From NAT127 sp034717695 (GTDB lineage: Bacteria; Pseudomonadota; Gammaproteobacteria; Pseudomonadales; Porticoccaceae): DNA of 64,000 nt. Every line of letters begins with the position of its first letter. Positions within the stretch are counted from its first letter, which is position 1. Both the position numbers and the translations under genes were made by a program. Where the stretch lies: contig JAYELS010000068.1 of the NCBI GenBank assembly GCA_034717695.1, positions 29,948 to 93,947 of the forward strand, in the 5' to 3' direction. Shown piece after piece: positions 1 through 8,202 of this stretch. Below the pieces are notes generated by a model, which saw only the letters and a program-made list of their open reading frames with translations, was not told the origin of the DNA and did not search any database.

Positions 1-1
1 G

Positions 2-688
2 CTGATGGCGGGCAGCCTCGCGGGGCTGATCGCCGAGCGGCGCAAGATCCTCGATGACGCGGGCGTCGAGCCCTCCCTCGCCCAGGTGGGCACCTTGCTG
101 CCCGACGACTTTATCTCCCGCTTCATCTGCGATACCGTCGACGGCCGTCACCTCACCGAGTGGGAAATCATCAGCCTGCTGCTGTCCATCATCAACGGCG
201 GCAACGAGACCACCATGAACCTGATCTGCAATCTGTTGTGGCGGCTGCTGGAGAGGCCAGTCCTGTGGGAACAGCTGAAGGCCGACCCGGCGCTCATTCC
301 CGCCGCGGTGGAGGAAAGCCTGCGTTTCGATCCACCGGTGCTCGGCATGTTCCGCACCACCGCCCGCGCCATCGAACTGCGGGGGGAGACCATTCCCGAG
401 GGCAGGAAGGTGCTGTACAACATCGCCGCCGCCAACCGCGACCCCGCCATCTGGGACAATCCCGACGAGTTCCGCCTCGACCGCGACATGGCCAGCCTGC
501 GCAAGCACCTGTCCTTCAGTGGCGGCAGCCACCTGTGCCTGGGCATTCACCTGGCGCGGATGGAAGTTTGCCAGGTGCTTGAAAAGCTGGTGGTGCGGCT
601 GCCCAACCTGCGACTCACCGGGCAACCGCAGCGGGCGTCGGGCTTTAACTTCTGGGGGCAGGAAAACGTGCCCGTCGCATGGGATTGA
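2..688 (+). CDS. Cytochrome P450, C-terminal part (5' end outside window)
   Basis: The reading frame is open to the left edge, so this is the C-terminal half or more of a P450 monooxygenase. It shows the I-helix oxygen-activation motif as GGNETT, the K-helix ExxR as ESLR, and the heme loop FSGGSHLCLG, whose Cys is the axial iron ligand. It is a soluble bacterial class I-type enzyme needing ferredoxin and reductase, neither of which is visible here. An SDR gene follows 19 bp downstream and then a TetR gene, so the three probably act in oxidising one organic substrate. The substrate cannot be told from sequence. Confidence 0.93.
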   Translation: MMAGSLAGLIAERRKILDDAGVEPSLAQVGTLLPDDFISRFICDTVDGRHLTEWEIISLLLSIINGGNETTMNLICNLLWRLLERPVLWEQLKADPALIPAAVEESLRFDPPVLGMFRTTARAIELRGETIPEGRKVLYNIAAANRDPAIWDNPDEFRLDRDMASLRKHLSFSGGSHLCLGIHLARMEVCQVLEKLVVRLPNLRLTGQPQRASGFNFWGQENVPVAWD

Positions 689-707
689 ACAATCAAGGAA
701 AACCTGC

Positions 708-1601
708 ATGAGCGCCGCGAATGAACTGGTAGGCAAAGTCATCATTGTCACGGGCGCCGGTCGTGGCATTGGACGCGCTCTGGCACTCTACCTGGCGCGG
801 CAGGGCGCCAGGGTGGTGGTCAACGACGTTGACGGAGATCTGCTCGACACTCTGGTTGACGAAATCAGCGCCGGGGGCGGCGAAGCCCTGGCCGTGGGCG
901 GTTCGGTCAGCGAAGGGTCGTTCGCGCAACAGCTCGTCGCCAGCGCCTGTGGACAGTTCGGCGCCCTCGACGGCCTCGTCAACAACGCCGGGTTGCACTA
1001 CCAAACCCTGCCTTGGGAAGAAGATGCCCACAGCGCCCGGCGCCTGCTGGAGGTCAACGTCCTCGGCGCCGTCAACTGCGGCATTCAGGCCCTCAAGGTG
1101 TTCGTCGCCCAGCGTCGCGGCTCCATCATCAATGTCACCTCCGGCGCCCATCTCGGCGTTGCCGGGCAGGCCACCTACGCTGCTTCCAAGGGGGCGATAG
1201 CCTCACTCACTTATTCCTGGGCGCTCGATGCCATGCCTTACGGGGTGAGAGTTAACGCCGTGGCGCCGCTGGCACATACCCGCATGACCGATTCACTCAC
1301 GGCCTACCAAGCAGGGAGTGGAGGTATTGTCGTCCATCAACCCGAGACACTGGCGCCGCTGCTTGGTTACCTGCTGGCGGATTGCTCTGCCGCGCTGACC
1401 GGGCAGATACTGCGCTTCAATGGCCGTGAGCTGAGCCTGATCGACCACCCGGTGATCGGCGCAACCCGCCACAGTCGCGAACACTGGGATATCGACGACC
1501 TGCGTGCGGTGCTCGAAGGGGTGATGCAGCATACACTCAGCCCCGTCGGCCTCGGCGCGGTGGCCTGCGTGTGGCCGCCAGCAAAACCAGGCCAGGAGTA
1601 G
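708..1601 (+). CDS. SDR-family NAD(P)-dependent oxidoreductase
   Basis: A classical short-chain dehydrogenase of 297 residues. It has the Rossmann cofactor loop GAGRGIG near residue 17, the NNAG motif, and the catalytic Tyr-Lys pair in YAASK with the Ser in NVTSG. An acidic residue after beta-2 (VNDVDGD) favours NAD over NADP. I chose the ATG at 708, preceded by AAGGAA, over longer in-frame extensions that run back into the P450 gene. About 60 residues follow the usual end of the SDR fold and are not recognised. It probably oxidises an alcohol made by, or related to, the upstream P450. Confidence 0.88.
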   Translation: MSAANELVGKVIIVTGAGRGIGRALALYLARQGARVVVNDVDGDLLDTLVDEISAGGGEALAVGGSVSEGSFAQQLVASACGQFGALDGLVNNAGLHYQTLPWEEDAHSARRLLEVNVLGAVNCGIQALKVFVAQRRGSIINVTSGAHLGVAGQATYAASKGAIASLTYSWALDAMPYGVRVNAVAPLAHTRMTDSLTAYQAGSGGIVVHQPETLAPLLGYLLADCSAALTGQILRFNGRELSLIDHPVIGATRHSREHWDIDDLRAVLEGVMQHTLSPVGLGAVACVWPPAKPGQE

Positions 1602-1607
1602 AGCGCA

Positions 1608-2195
1608 ATGACTCAAAGACCTGGCAATGTGAGGGATGAATTACTTAGCGCTGCTATCGAACTGCTGCGCACGGATGGCGCAGCGGGAGCCACCGCCCGC
1701 GCCATCTGCAACCAGGTGGGGGTTGGTCCGCCAGCCTTGTATCACCACTATGGCAGTCTCGATCGGCTCCACCATGCGGCGGTGGATGTTGCCTTTGAAA
1801 AAGTGGTCGCCTGTTACTCATCCGCAGAGCAAGCGGGCGGCCCTTTGCACAGTATCCGCAACAGCTGGCATATGCTGATGCAGTTCGCGCGGGAAAATCC
1901 GCAGATGTACGGGCTCATCAACCAGCAGATCATCCAGGGCAAAATGCCGCCTTTGGCGCAAAATGCCTTCGATCAGATGGTGGCAGATCTGGCCCTGCTG
2001 GCACAGCAGCAACCCCTGCGCCACAACCCGGCCACGGCTGCAAAAATGCTCTGGGCCGGCGGGTTGGGAGCGGCAACCTTTATCGCCAGTGCCGCCCTCG
2101 GTGGTGAGATGGGCTTGTCCATCAGCGATCAAGTGAACCTGTCCCTTGGCGATGTGATGCTTGAAGCCCTGCTCGATTCCTTGCTGGAAGCCTGA
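1608..2195 (+). CDS. TetR/AcrR-family transcriptional regulator
   Basis: A 195-residue TetR-type repressor. The N-terminal helix-turn-helix is visible (ARAICNQVGVGPPALYHHYG), followed by a helical ligand-binding domain without close recognisable relatives. The gene starts 6 bp after the SDR stop and is probably co-transcribed with the P450 and SDR, which it likely controls in response to their substrate. It is convergent with bluB, with only 5 bp between the two stop codons, so there is no room for a separate terminator. Confidence 0.9.
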   Translation: MTQRPGNVRDELLSAAIELLRTDGAAGATARAICNQVGVGPPALYHHYGSLDRLHHAAVDVAFEKVVACYSSAEQAGGPLHSIRNSWHMLMQFARENPQMYGLINQQIIQGKMPPLAQNAFDQMVADLALLAQQQPLRHNPATAAKMLWAGGLGAATFIASAALGGEMGLSISDQVNLSLGDVMLEALLDSLLEA

Positions 2196-2200
2196 TCCCT

Positions 2201-2926
2201 TTATGAGGTTTCTGCCAAGCTGGCGCCGGTTTCCAGTGCAACAAGAGCCGCCCGCAGGGGATCTGAGTCATCTCGCACCCCCCAGCATTCATTGAACAGC
2301 AGACTGTCGAGGGAAGCCCGCCGCGCCCAGCCCTTGGCCTGCAACTCCGGCTCGTCATAAAAGTAACTGACATGGCCCAGGCACACATAGGCCACCGGCA
2401 CCACGGCGTCCGGCAGACGGAAAATATCCCGCAGTGCCCCAGGCTCGATAATGGATACCCAGCCCAGTCCCAGATCCTCGGCGCGCGCCGCCAGCCACAG
2501 GTTCTGCACTGCGCACACTGTGCTGTAAATATCCGTGTCAGGCTGGCGCGTCTTGCCCAGCACCACCGGGCCACCGCGCTCGCGGTCGCAGGTGATCAGC
2601 AGATTCACCGGAGCATCGACAATACCCGCCAGCTTCAGGCGGCAATAGGCAGCGCCGCGCTCGCCTTCGAATAGCTGCGCCTCAGCGGCGTGGGCTTCTT
2701 CAAACGCGGTCTGCACCCGAGCCTTGACTGCCGCGTCCCGCACCACGATAAAATTCCACGGCTGCGACAGTCCCACCGACGGCGCGTGGTGGGCGGCTGA
2801 CAACACCCGCGCGAGAACCTGCGGGCTGATGGGGTCGGGCAGGAACTGGCCGCGCACATCGCGACGGCTGAACAGCACCTGGTAAAAATGCTCAGCAGCG
2901 GAGCCTGTCTGGATCGGGTCATCCAT
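2201..2926 (-). CDS. bluB: 5,6-dimethylbenzimidazole synthase BluB
   Basis: BluB is the flavin-destroying enzyme that converts FMNH2 and O2 to 5,6-dimethylbenzimidazole, the lower ligand of cobalamin. The 241-residue protein shows the nitroreductase-like fold hallmarks of this family: RRDVRGQF near residue 22, the conserved HHAPSVGLSQPWNF segment, and GLGWVSII later. It is the last gene of the B12 operon, 4 bp after the DUF2149 gene. It supplies the base used by CobT (12526-13677), so the cell can make true cobalamin in oxic conditions. Confidence 0.95.
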   Translation of the reverse strand: MDDPIQTGSAAEHFYQVLFSRRDVRGQFLPDPISPQVLARVLSAAHHAPSVGLSQPWNFIVVRDAAVKARVQTAFEEAHAAEAQLFEGERGAAYCRLKLAGIVDAPVNLLITCDRERGGPVVLGKTRQPDTDIYSTVCAVQNLWLAARAEDLGLGWVSIIEPGALRDIFRLPDAVVPVAYVCLGHVSYFYDEPELQAKGWARRASLDSLLFNECWGVRDDSDPLRAALVALETGASLAETS

Positions 2927-2930
2927 AGCG

Positions 2931-3230
2931 TTACTCCCCCACCAAAATCAACTTGCCCGACTCGGGATCGCGGTAGACCGTACCCACCGATTGGTAGCCG
3001 CTGCCCGCCTGGCCAAGGCCTTTGGGCATGTCGGGTATCTCGGTGCCCTGAACGACCTCCTGCCCGCCACGCTGGCGTTGCATCTCGGGCAGTATGTCGG
3101 AGCGGGCGGCAAGGGCAGCGATCAGGCCGCAGGCGAACACCAGCATGATGTCCAGCAGGTTGGTGAGGGCGCCAAGGGGTTCTTCCTCGGATTCGTCAAA
3201 GCGACTGTTGAGCAGGCTGCGTCTGGTCAT
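2931..3230 (-). CDS. DUF2149-type small membrane protein, ExbD/TolR-like
   Basis: A 99-residue protein with a charged N-terminus, one transmembrane helix at about residues 19-42, and a short periplasmic tail. The helix contains LTNLLDIMLVF, with Asp27 placed as the proton-carrying Asp is placed in ExbD/TolR (typically DVMLVLL). The family matches DUF2149 as I recall it, often next to CobN-like and MotA/TolQ/ExbB genes, as here. Inference: it pairs with the upstream ExbB-like protein as a small proton-driven motor unit. Its start lies in the third copy of a 20-bp triplication; two upstream ATGs lead to seven-codon mini-ORFs. Confidence 0.75.
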   Translation of the reverse strand: MTRRSLLNSRFDESEEEPLGALTNLLDIMLVFACGLIAALAARSDILPEMQRQRGGQEVVQGTEIPDMPKGLGQAGSGYQSVGTVYRDPESGKLILVGE

Positions 3231-3280
3231 AGTGGGTTGCGTCTGGTCATAGTAGGTTGTGTCTGGTCATGGTGCGTGCT
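3221..3280 (-). repeat. Three tandem 20-bp repeats forming chained stop-start mini-ORFs
   Basis: Three direct copies of a 20-bp unit (3221-3240, 3241-3260, 3261-3280) span the end of the exbB-like gene and the start of the DUF2149 gene. On the minus strand each copy contains ATGACCAGAC. The exbB stop TGA overlaps ATG number 1 (3270). That frame reads M-T-R-H-N-L-L and stops in a TGA overlapping ATG number 2 (3250). That one reads M-T-R-R-N-P-L and stops in a TGA overlapping ATG number 3 (3230), the start of DUF2149. Twenty bases is not a multiple of three, yet every junction keeps the ATGA overlap. Confidence 0.92.
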
Positions 3281-3713
3281 GCTCAATCTGGTCGATCACC
3301 CGGTCGTACCACTGGCGGCGCAGGCGCCCCAGCACATAGCCGACGATGCCCGCCAGCAGGCCCAGTACGGTGGTGTCGAAGGCCACCGTCATGGCGGTGG
3401 CGAGGATGTCGAGATTGCCCTGGCCGAGGGCGCTGAGCCCGGGACCTAAGGGTATCAGCGTGCCCATCAGCCCCAGCATGGGACCGATGCGGGTCAGCAC
3501 ATCAGCGCGCTGGATACGACCCCGGCCCAGCCGCGATACAGTCTCGACCGTCGCTGTTGCCGCCAGCCGGGGCAGGGTGATCAAGCGCTCGCTGATGGCC
3601 ACGCCGCTGTCCCAGATAACCAGCGCCACCACCGCAAAGAGGGCGGCAATCACCGGTTGCAGCAGCCCGTTCACCAGTGGGTGCATAAGGGCGATCAATC
3701 CGGAATCAAACAT
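3267..3713 (-). CDS. MotA/TolQ/ExbB-family proton channel protein
   Basis: A 148-residue inner-membrane protein with an N-terminal helix (residues about 12-32) and two C-terminal helices. The TolQ/ExbB core is recognisable: RIGPMLGLMGTLIPLG followed by TAMTVAFDTTVLGLLAGIVGY. This family forms pentamers around an ExbD/TolR dimer and uses proton flow to drive motion. I chose the ATG at 3713 because GAAAAGGAG lies just upstream; a longer frame to 3776 lacks this. The start overlaps the end of the CobN-like gene by 8 bp. Its likely partners are that protein and DUF2149. No TonB gene is seen. Confidence 0.88.
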   Translation of the reverse strand: MFDSGLIALMHPLVNGLLQPVIAALFAVVALVIWDSGVAISERLITLPRLAATATVETVSRLGRGRIQRADVLTRIGPMLGLMGTLIPLGPGLSALGQGNLDILATAMTVAFDTTVLGLLAGIVGYVLGRLRRQWYDRVIDQIEQHAP

Positions 3714-6700
3714 GCTTTTCTCCTTTTCGCTGGTTGCGAGGGGTTGAGTGACGCAGGCCCGCAGCGACACCGGCAATCAGTAACAGCGCCAGTACCAGCA
3801 GCAACCACAGGCGCGACGGCGACGGCTCGTTACCCGGATTTTCAGTTATGTCGGCAGACGCCTCGGCAGTGCTGTTTGCCAGCGGGTCAGTGGATGCCTC
3901 TGAATCTTGCTCAGAGGCGTCCTTTTGTTGGTCAGAGACATCGCTCAATTCGCTGATGGTGGAAACCGCAGCGCTGTCCGGGCGCCGGGGCGCACCCTGG
4001 GCATCGGCTATGGCCTGCTGTAACGCGGCGCGCAGGTCGGGTGAGAGTTGCGGTTGAATCCACTCCAGCATGGGGTGCTCGGGGCTGGTGTGGCCACTGC
4101 CGGGCAGGCCATTTTGAGCCACCAGGGTGGCGAATTCGGCAGCGCGCTGCGCGAGGGTTTCGGGGCTGGCCTCCCAAAAGCCCTTGTGGGCGGCCACCAG
4201 CATGACGGCGAGCATATTGGCCTTGACGTGGGCGTTGTTGCCCTCAGCGAGAAACTCGTCGAGGCCAAGGTTGTGCTTATCGTCGAAATACACGGCATTG
4301 ACCTCATCCCAGGCCCAGGAGCGCACGATATCCGGATTGGTCACCTGCCAGCCCCACAGGTATTCAAGGAATTCGCTGCCCATGGTGCGCGCCCCGGCAT
4401 AGCCGTGGGCCATCAGGGGTTTGATCCAGGCGGGGTTGAGATAGCGGCCGCGCAGCTCGCTGAGCAAGGCGGTTTGCAGGCGCTCGATATGGGCGTCGCC
4501 GGGATTGGCATGGTTGATCACCCGATTGTCAGGCACTTCGCCGGAGAGATTTTCCACGGCGAGGCTGAGGCCGCCCAGATAATCAAAGGCATCGTTGTTA
4601 TCCAGCAAGCCATAGAGATTGCTGGCGCGACCCAGATAGGTGCGCTGTACCGACTTGAGGCGCGTTTCAAAACCCTGGTGGAGCGGTTTGCCGTGGCTCT
4701 GGTCGCCGTAGGCATGACCGAGGCGCTGCACATAGGTGCTGGCCAATGCTTCGCGCTCGCTCCAGGCGCCCGAGCGCTCGACAAGACGGTTGATGCCGGC
4801 GCCATAGCTGCCGGGGGCATCGCCGTAAACGCGGAAAATGGCCTCCCTGCCGGCTTGGGCGGCATCCTCACCGGCTGCCAGGGCCGCCCGTGCATCCGTC
4901 ACCCAGGCTTCAGCAATCCGGTTGCGGGCAAGAGGTTCATCACCATCTCTGGCCATTCCTGCGACCGGCTCCAGCGCGGCGGCAAGGGCGGGTTTGAGGG
5001 CCGGATAATCCCGGGCAATGGTGGTGGCGGAACCCTGCAAGGCGAGCCGCACGCCTTTGTCGAGCCACAGCAGCAACTCACCGTAGAGGTCGCGGAATAG
5101 CCCGGAGGTGGTGAACACCGTATCGCGCCGCACCCGGTTTTTATCCAGCGGCAATCGTTCCAGACCCTCGACAATCCCCCGGCTGTTCCACAGCGGGCGC
5201 ACGCCCAGCATGTCGAGGCCAAAGGCCACCACCGCGCCTTCGTCGCGCACGGTATCCGAGGCCCACAGGACGATTGCCTCACTGCCTCTCGCCTCGCCGT
5301 CCTTGCTGCGGGCTTCGCTGGCGAGCATAACACCCAGGTCGTAGCCCACCCGGGTAGGTAGCAGGCTGCCGTTGAGGCCGTGGAAATTGCGCCCGGTGGG
5401 CAGAACCTCCGGACTGCGGATCGGGTCATTGCCCTTGCCGGGCGCCACAAAGCGGCCATCCAGCGCGGCAAACAGCGCCTCCAACTCACGCTGCGGGGAG
5501 ACGCTCAGATCCTTGCGCCAGGTGGGGTCGCCAGGGCCATCGGTGGCCATGGAGGTGAGCATGGTCGCGACAGCCTGCTCGCTCCAGTCGCGGCCAAAGA
5601 CGTGCAATCCTTCCGGCATAAAGGCTTCCTGTAGCTGGGTCAGATAGTGGCCAACCTCATGCACCAGCAAATCATTGGCCACCTGATCGAGGCTGATGCT
5701 GTCGATGCCCTGCTCAGCGGCGATCTCGCCTTCCAGCTCGTCCTCAAGGTTGAGGGCGGCGAGCTTCTCGCGGATCAGGATAATCGCCTGGTGCTGGGCC
5801 GGGCTGTCCTTGCGCGGGCTGGCCTCATAGCTTTCCACCAGCTGACGCAATTGCAGCAGTTCGTCGTAGAGCGGTGTGGTGCGCAGCGGTGGCGTAAGGT
5901 GGTCGATGATCACTGCCAAGCCGCGCCGCTTGGCCTGCAATCCCTCGCCTACGCCATCGACAATATAGGGGTAAATACCCGGAATATCGCCAGCGATGAG
6001 CGACGGGTAGTCATCTTCGGTCAGACCGAGGGCGCGGCCTGGCAGGAACTCATAGGTGGAGTGACGGCCCAGGTGCACCAGGGCATTGGCGCCAAATTCG
6101 CTATGCAGGTAGCGGTAAAACGCCAGGTACTGGTGGGGTGGCGGAAAGGTCAGGTTGGCATGCAGCAGCTCCTCGTCCACATCCCAGCCGCGGGGAGGCT
6201 GCGGACCGATAAAGATGTTGCCAAAGCGGATGCCCGGCACCAGCAGCCGGTCGCCATCGGTCATCACCCAGCCGGGCGGCTCGCCCCAGCCATCAAGGCC
6301 TGGGACGCCACTGTCGCGTAGCGCCTTGGCAAGGCTGTCAATTTTGCCGTTGTCGGCGCCGGATTCAGGTTCAGAGGTAGAGGCAGCAACCTCATCCGGC
6401 TCTGCGAGGGATGCACCGAGGGCCTCTTGCAACTGGGTCAGCAGGTCCATGGCGCGCCGGGTGGCGGGGTGGCGCGAGCCTTCGAGCATATGGTTGAGGT
6501 CGGCTACGGCGCTGTCGAGCAACTCGCGACCGGCCTCGCGCTGGTTGAGATCAATGGCCTGACGCACCCGCGCCACCAGCAACGCTACCGGGCCGTGGCT
6601 CACTCCGGCGCGGGCGGTGTCCGGCAGGGTATCAAACCAGGCGCGGTAATCGCTGTTGCCGAGGCTGGCGATATGGGGGGCCATGTCGCGCAGGGCCTTG

Positions 6701-8187
6701 CCGTTTTCGGGCAGGTTGATACCGCGGGCCTGGATCAGTTCCAGCAGCGCTGCGGGGCTGTCTGGCAGCTCGCCAGTGTTGTAGCCCTGCGCCTTGAGCT
6801 GGCCGAGCAGGTGCCACAGGGAGGCGGGCACGTCGAGGTTGTCGGCGCCGATGTTGTGGCGTCCGGGGGGGTGGTTGTAGTAAATCAGCGCCACTTTTTT
6901 GTCGTGATTGGGCAGGGTGGCGAGGCGCTGCCAGTTGTCGATACGCGCCGTCAGCCGCGCCACCTGGGTGGGGATGGGGCGCGATACGCTGAGACGCAGG
7001 CCGGTCAGCGGGTCGAGGGTGGGCGCTTGCGCGGCGGCGACCACAAGGGGCTGGCTGGCGCCCTGGAATTCCGGCATGCCGACCCGGTAGTGCACTTCAT
7101 CCACCGCAACGCCCTCGCTCGACAGGCGCCATTCCCCCTCTGTGCTGCCCAGGCGCATGGCGGTGAATACCGGCACGTCGAGGCGTTCGAGGGCCTCCGT
7201 CGCCTTGACCCAGCCCTCGCCGCCGCCCACGACAAACCCCTGAAGGCTGACTACCCCGGCCAGGCGCGCTGGAGCCACGGTGGCGGCCAGGTTGTCGAGG
7301 GCGTCGAGACTGGCATCACCCCAGCGCGCGAGCATGGCGAAACACTGGATATTGCGGCTCTCCAGCTGTTGGCAAATGCTGTCGAGCAGGTCGCGTTCAC
7401 CGCTGCGATCGCCGGTATTGGTGTCGAGAATGGCCACCACTGGCCTGTCATCCCGCAGTTTCAGGGCGTCACGCAGCTTGAAATCGGCGCTCAGTTTGGC
7501 GCCAGTGGCAACCTCTTCACCGTTGCGGTAGTAGCGCAGCGCTGCCTGGTGCAGAGCGGGTTCCACGCTCAGCTCAACACCGGCCTGGGCGGCCAGCCAG
7601 GCGAGCAGGCGCGCCATGTTTTCACTGCCGCGCCCGTTCCAGTAGGCGTGGGCGGCCAGCCAGCCCTGCTGTTGCGCAAAGCGCTGTTGCAGCTGGCGGT
7701 AGTGCTGGGCCGGATCGGTGTCGCCATCGGGGTTGGCGGTGAGGGCATCGAGGGCAGGTTTGGCGAGATCTGCCAGAGGTGCCTTGCCATCGATCCGGGT
7801 GAGGGCGAGTAATGCGCGATCGCTGTTGAGCGCGACAATGGGCACTGTTGGCTTGAGGCTCGCGGCCAGACGTTTCAAGCGCGGCGTCAGGCTGTCACCG
7901 AACACTGCGCCGAGCAGGATGGCATCGGCACTCCGGGCGAGGTCGCGCAGTTCATTGTCCTCCATGGTTTCGACCTGGAGACTGCTGCGCAACACCAGGC
8001 GGTGGCCCGGGTGGCGCTGATCAAACAGCGCCGCTCCTGCCGCCAGTTCGGCGGCTGAGGCATCCGACACTACCGCAAACAGGGTCGCGGCGCGTGCGCT
8101 GGTGGCAAGCAGCGGCAGGCTGAAGAGGATCAACAGCCAGATCAGTGCGACCCTGATTGCTCGGCAACGAATGAGGGATGAAGTCAT
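3706..8187 (-). CDS. Exported CobN-like (magnesium/cobalto-chelatase H-subunit family) protein
   Basis: A 1493-residue member of the CobN/BchH family, the porphyrin/corrin-binding large chelatase subunit. Unlike cytosolic CobN it has an N-terminal signal peptide (hydrophobic stretch about residues 12-26, then ATSARA-A), an acidic/Ser-rich linker from about 1380, and a C-terminal transmembrane helix (LWLLLVLALLLIAGVAAGL) followed by basic residues. It is therefore expected to be a periplasmic protein anchored at its C-terminus. The family core shows HLGRHSTYEFLPG near residue 707. No CobS/CobT-chelatase AAA partners are present. The ExbB-like and DUF2149 genes follow directly. HmuS of Bacteroidota heme operons is a similar exported relative with similar neighbours. 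Start has AGGAGG upstream. Confidence 0.9.
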   Translation of the reverse strand: MTSSLIRCRAIRVALIWLLILFSLPLLATSARAATLFAVVSDASAAELAAGAALFDQRHPGHRLVLRSSLQVETMEDNELRDLARSADAILLGAVFGDSLTPRLKRLAASLKPTVPIVALNSDRALLALTRIDGKAPLADLAKPALDALTANPDGDTDPAQHYRQLQQRFAQQQGWLAAHAYWNGRGSENMARLLAWLAAQAGVELSVEPALHQAALRYYRNGEEVATGAKLSADFKLRDALKLRDDRPVVAILDTNTGDRSGERDLLDSICQQLESRNIQCFAMLARWGDASLDALDNLAATVAPARLAGVVSLQGFVVGGGEGWVKATEALERLDVPVFTAMRLGSTEGEWRLSSEGVAVDEVHYRVGMPEFQGASQPLVVAAAQAPTLDPLTGLRLSVSRPIPTQVARLTARIDNWQRLATLPNHDKKVALIYYNHPPGRHNIGADNLDVPASLWHLLGQLKAQGYNTGELPDSPAALLELIQARGINLPENGKALRDMAPHIASLGNSDYRAWFDTLPDTARAGVSHGPVALLVARVRQAIDLNQREAGRELLDSAVADLNHMLEGSRHPATRRAMDLLTQLQEALGASLAEPDEVAASTSEPESGADNGKIDSLAKALRDSGVPGLDGWGEPPGWVMTDGDRLLVPGIRFGNIFIGPQPPRGWDVDEELLHANLTFPPPHQYLAFYRYLHSEFGANALVHLGRHSTYEFLPGRALGLTEDDYPSLIAGDIPGIYPYIVDGVGEGLQAKRRGLAVIIDHLTPPLRTTPLYDELLQLRQLVESYEASPRKDSPAQHQAIILIREKLAALNLEDELEGEIAAEQGIDSISLDQVANDLLVHEVGHYLTQLQEAFMPEGLHVFGRDWSEQAVATMLTSMATDGPGDPTWRKDLSVSPQRELEALFAALDGRFVAPGKGNDPIRSPEVLPTGRNFHGLNGSLLPTRVGYDLGVMLASEARSKDGEARGSEAIVLWASDTVRDEGAVVAFGLDMLGVRPLWNSRGIVEGLERLPLDKNRVRRDTVFTTSGLFRDLYGELLLWLDKGVRLALQGSATTIARDYPALKPALAAALEPVAGMARDGDEPLARNRIAEAWVTDARAALAAGEDAAQAGREAIFRVYGDAPGSYGAGINRLVERSGAWSEREALASTYVQRLGHAYGDQSHGKPLHQGFETRLKSVQRTYLGRASNLYGLLDNNDAFDYLGGLSLAVENLSGEVPDNRVINHANPGDAHIERLQTALLSELRGRYLNPAWIKPLMAHGYAGARTMGSEFLEYLWGWQVTNPDIVRSWAWDEVNAVYFDDKHNLGLDEFLAEGNNAHVKANMLAVMLVAAHKGFWEASPETLAQRAAEFATLVAQNGLPGSGHTSPEHPMLEWIQPQLSPDLRAALQQAIADAQGAPRRPDSAAVSTISELSDVSDQQKDASEQDSEASTDPLANSTAEASADITENPGNEPSPSRLWLLLVLALLLIAGVAAGLRHSTPRNQRKGEKHV

Positions 8188-8202
8188 GGTTGAGCCTCCT
8201 GG

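Noticed and set aside
3706..8187. Calling this gene plain cobN (cytosolic aerobic cobaltochelatase)
   Set aside because: It has a signal peptide and C-terminal membrane anchor and no CobS/CobT chelatase partners, so a standard cobaltochelatase role is not supported.
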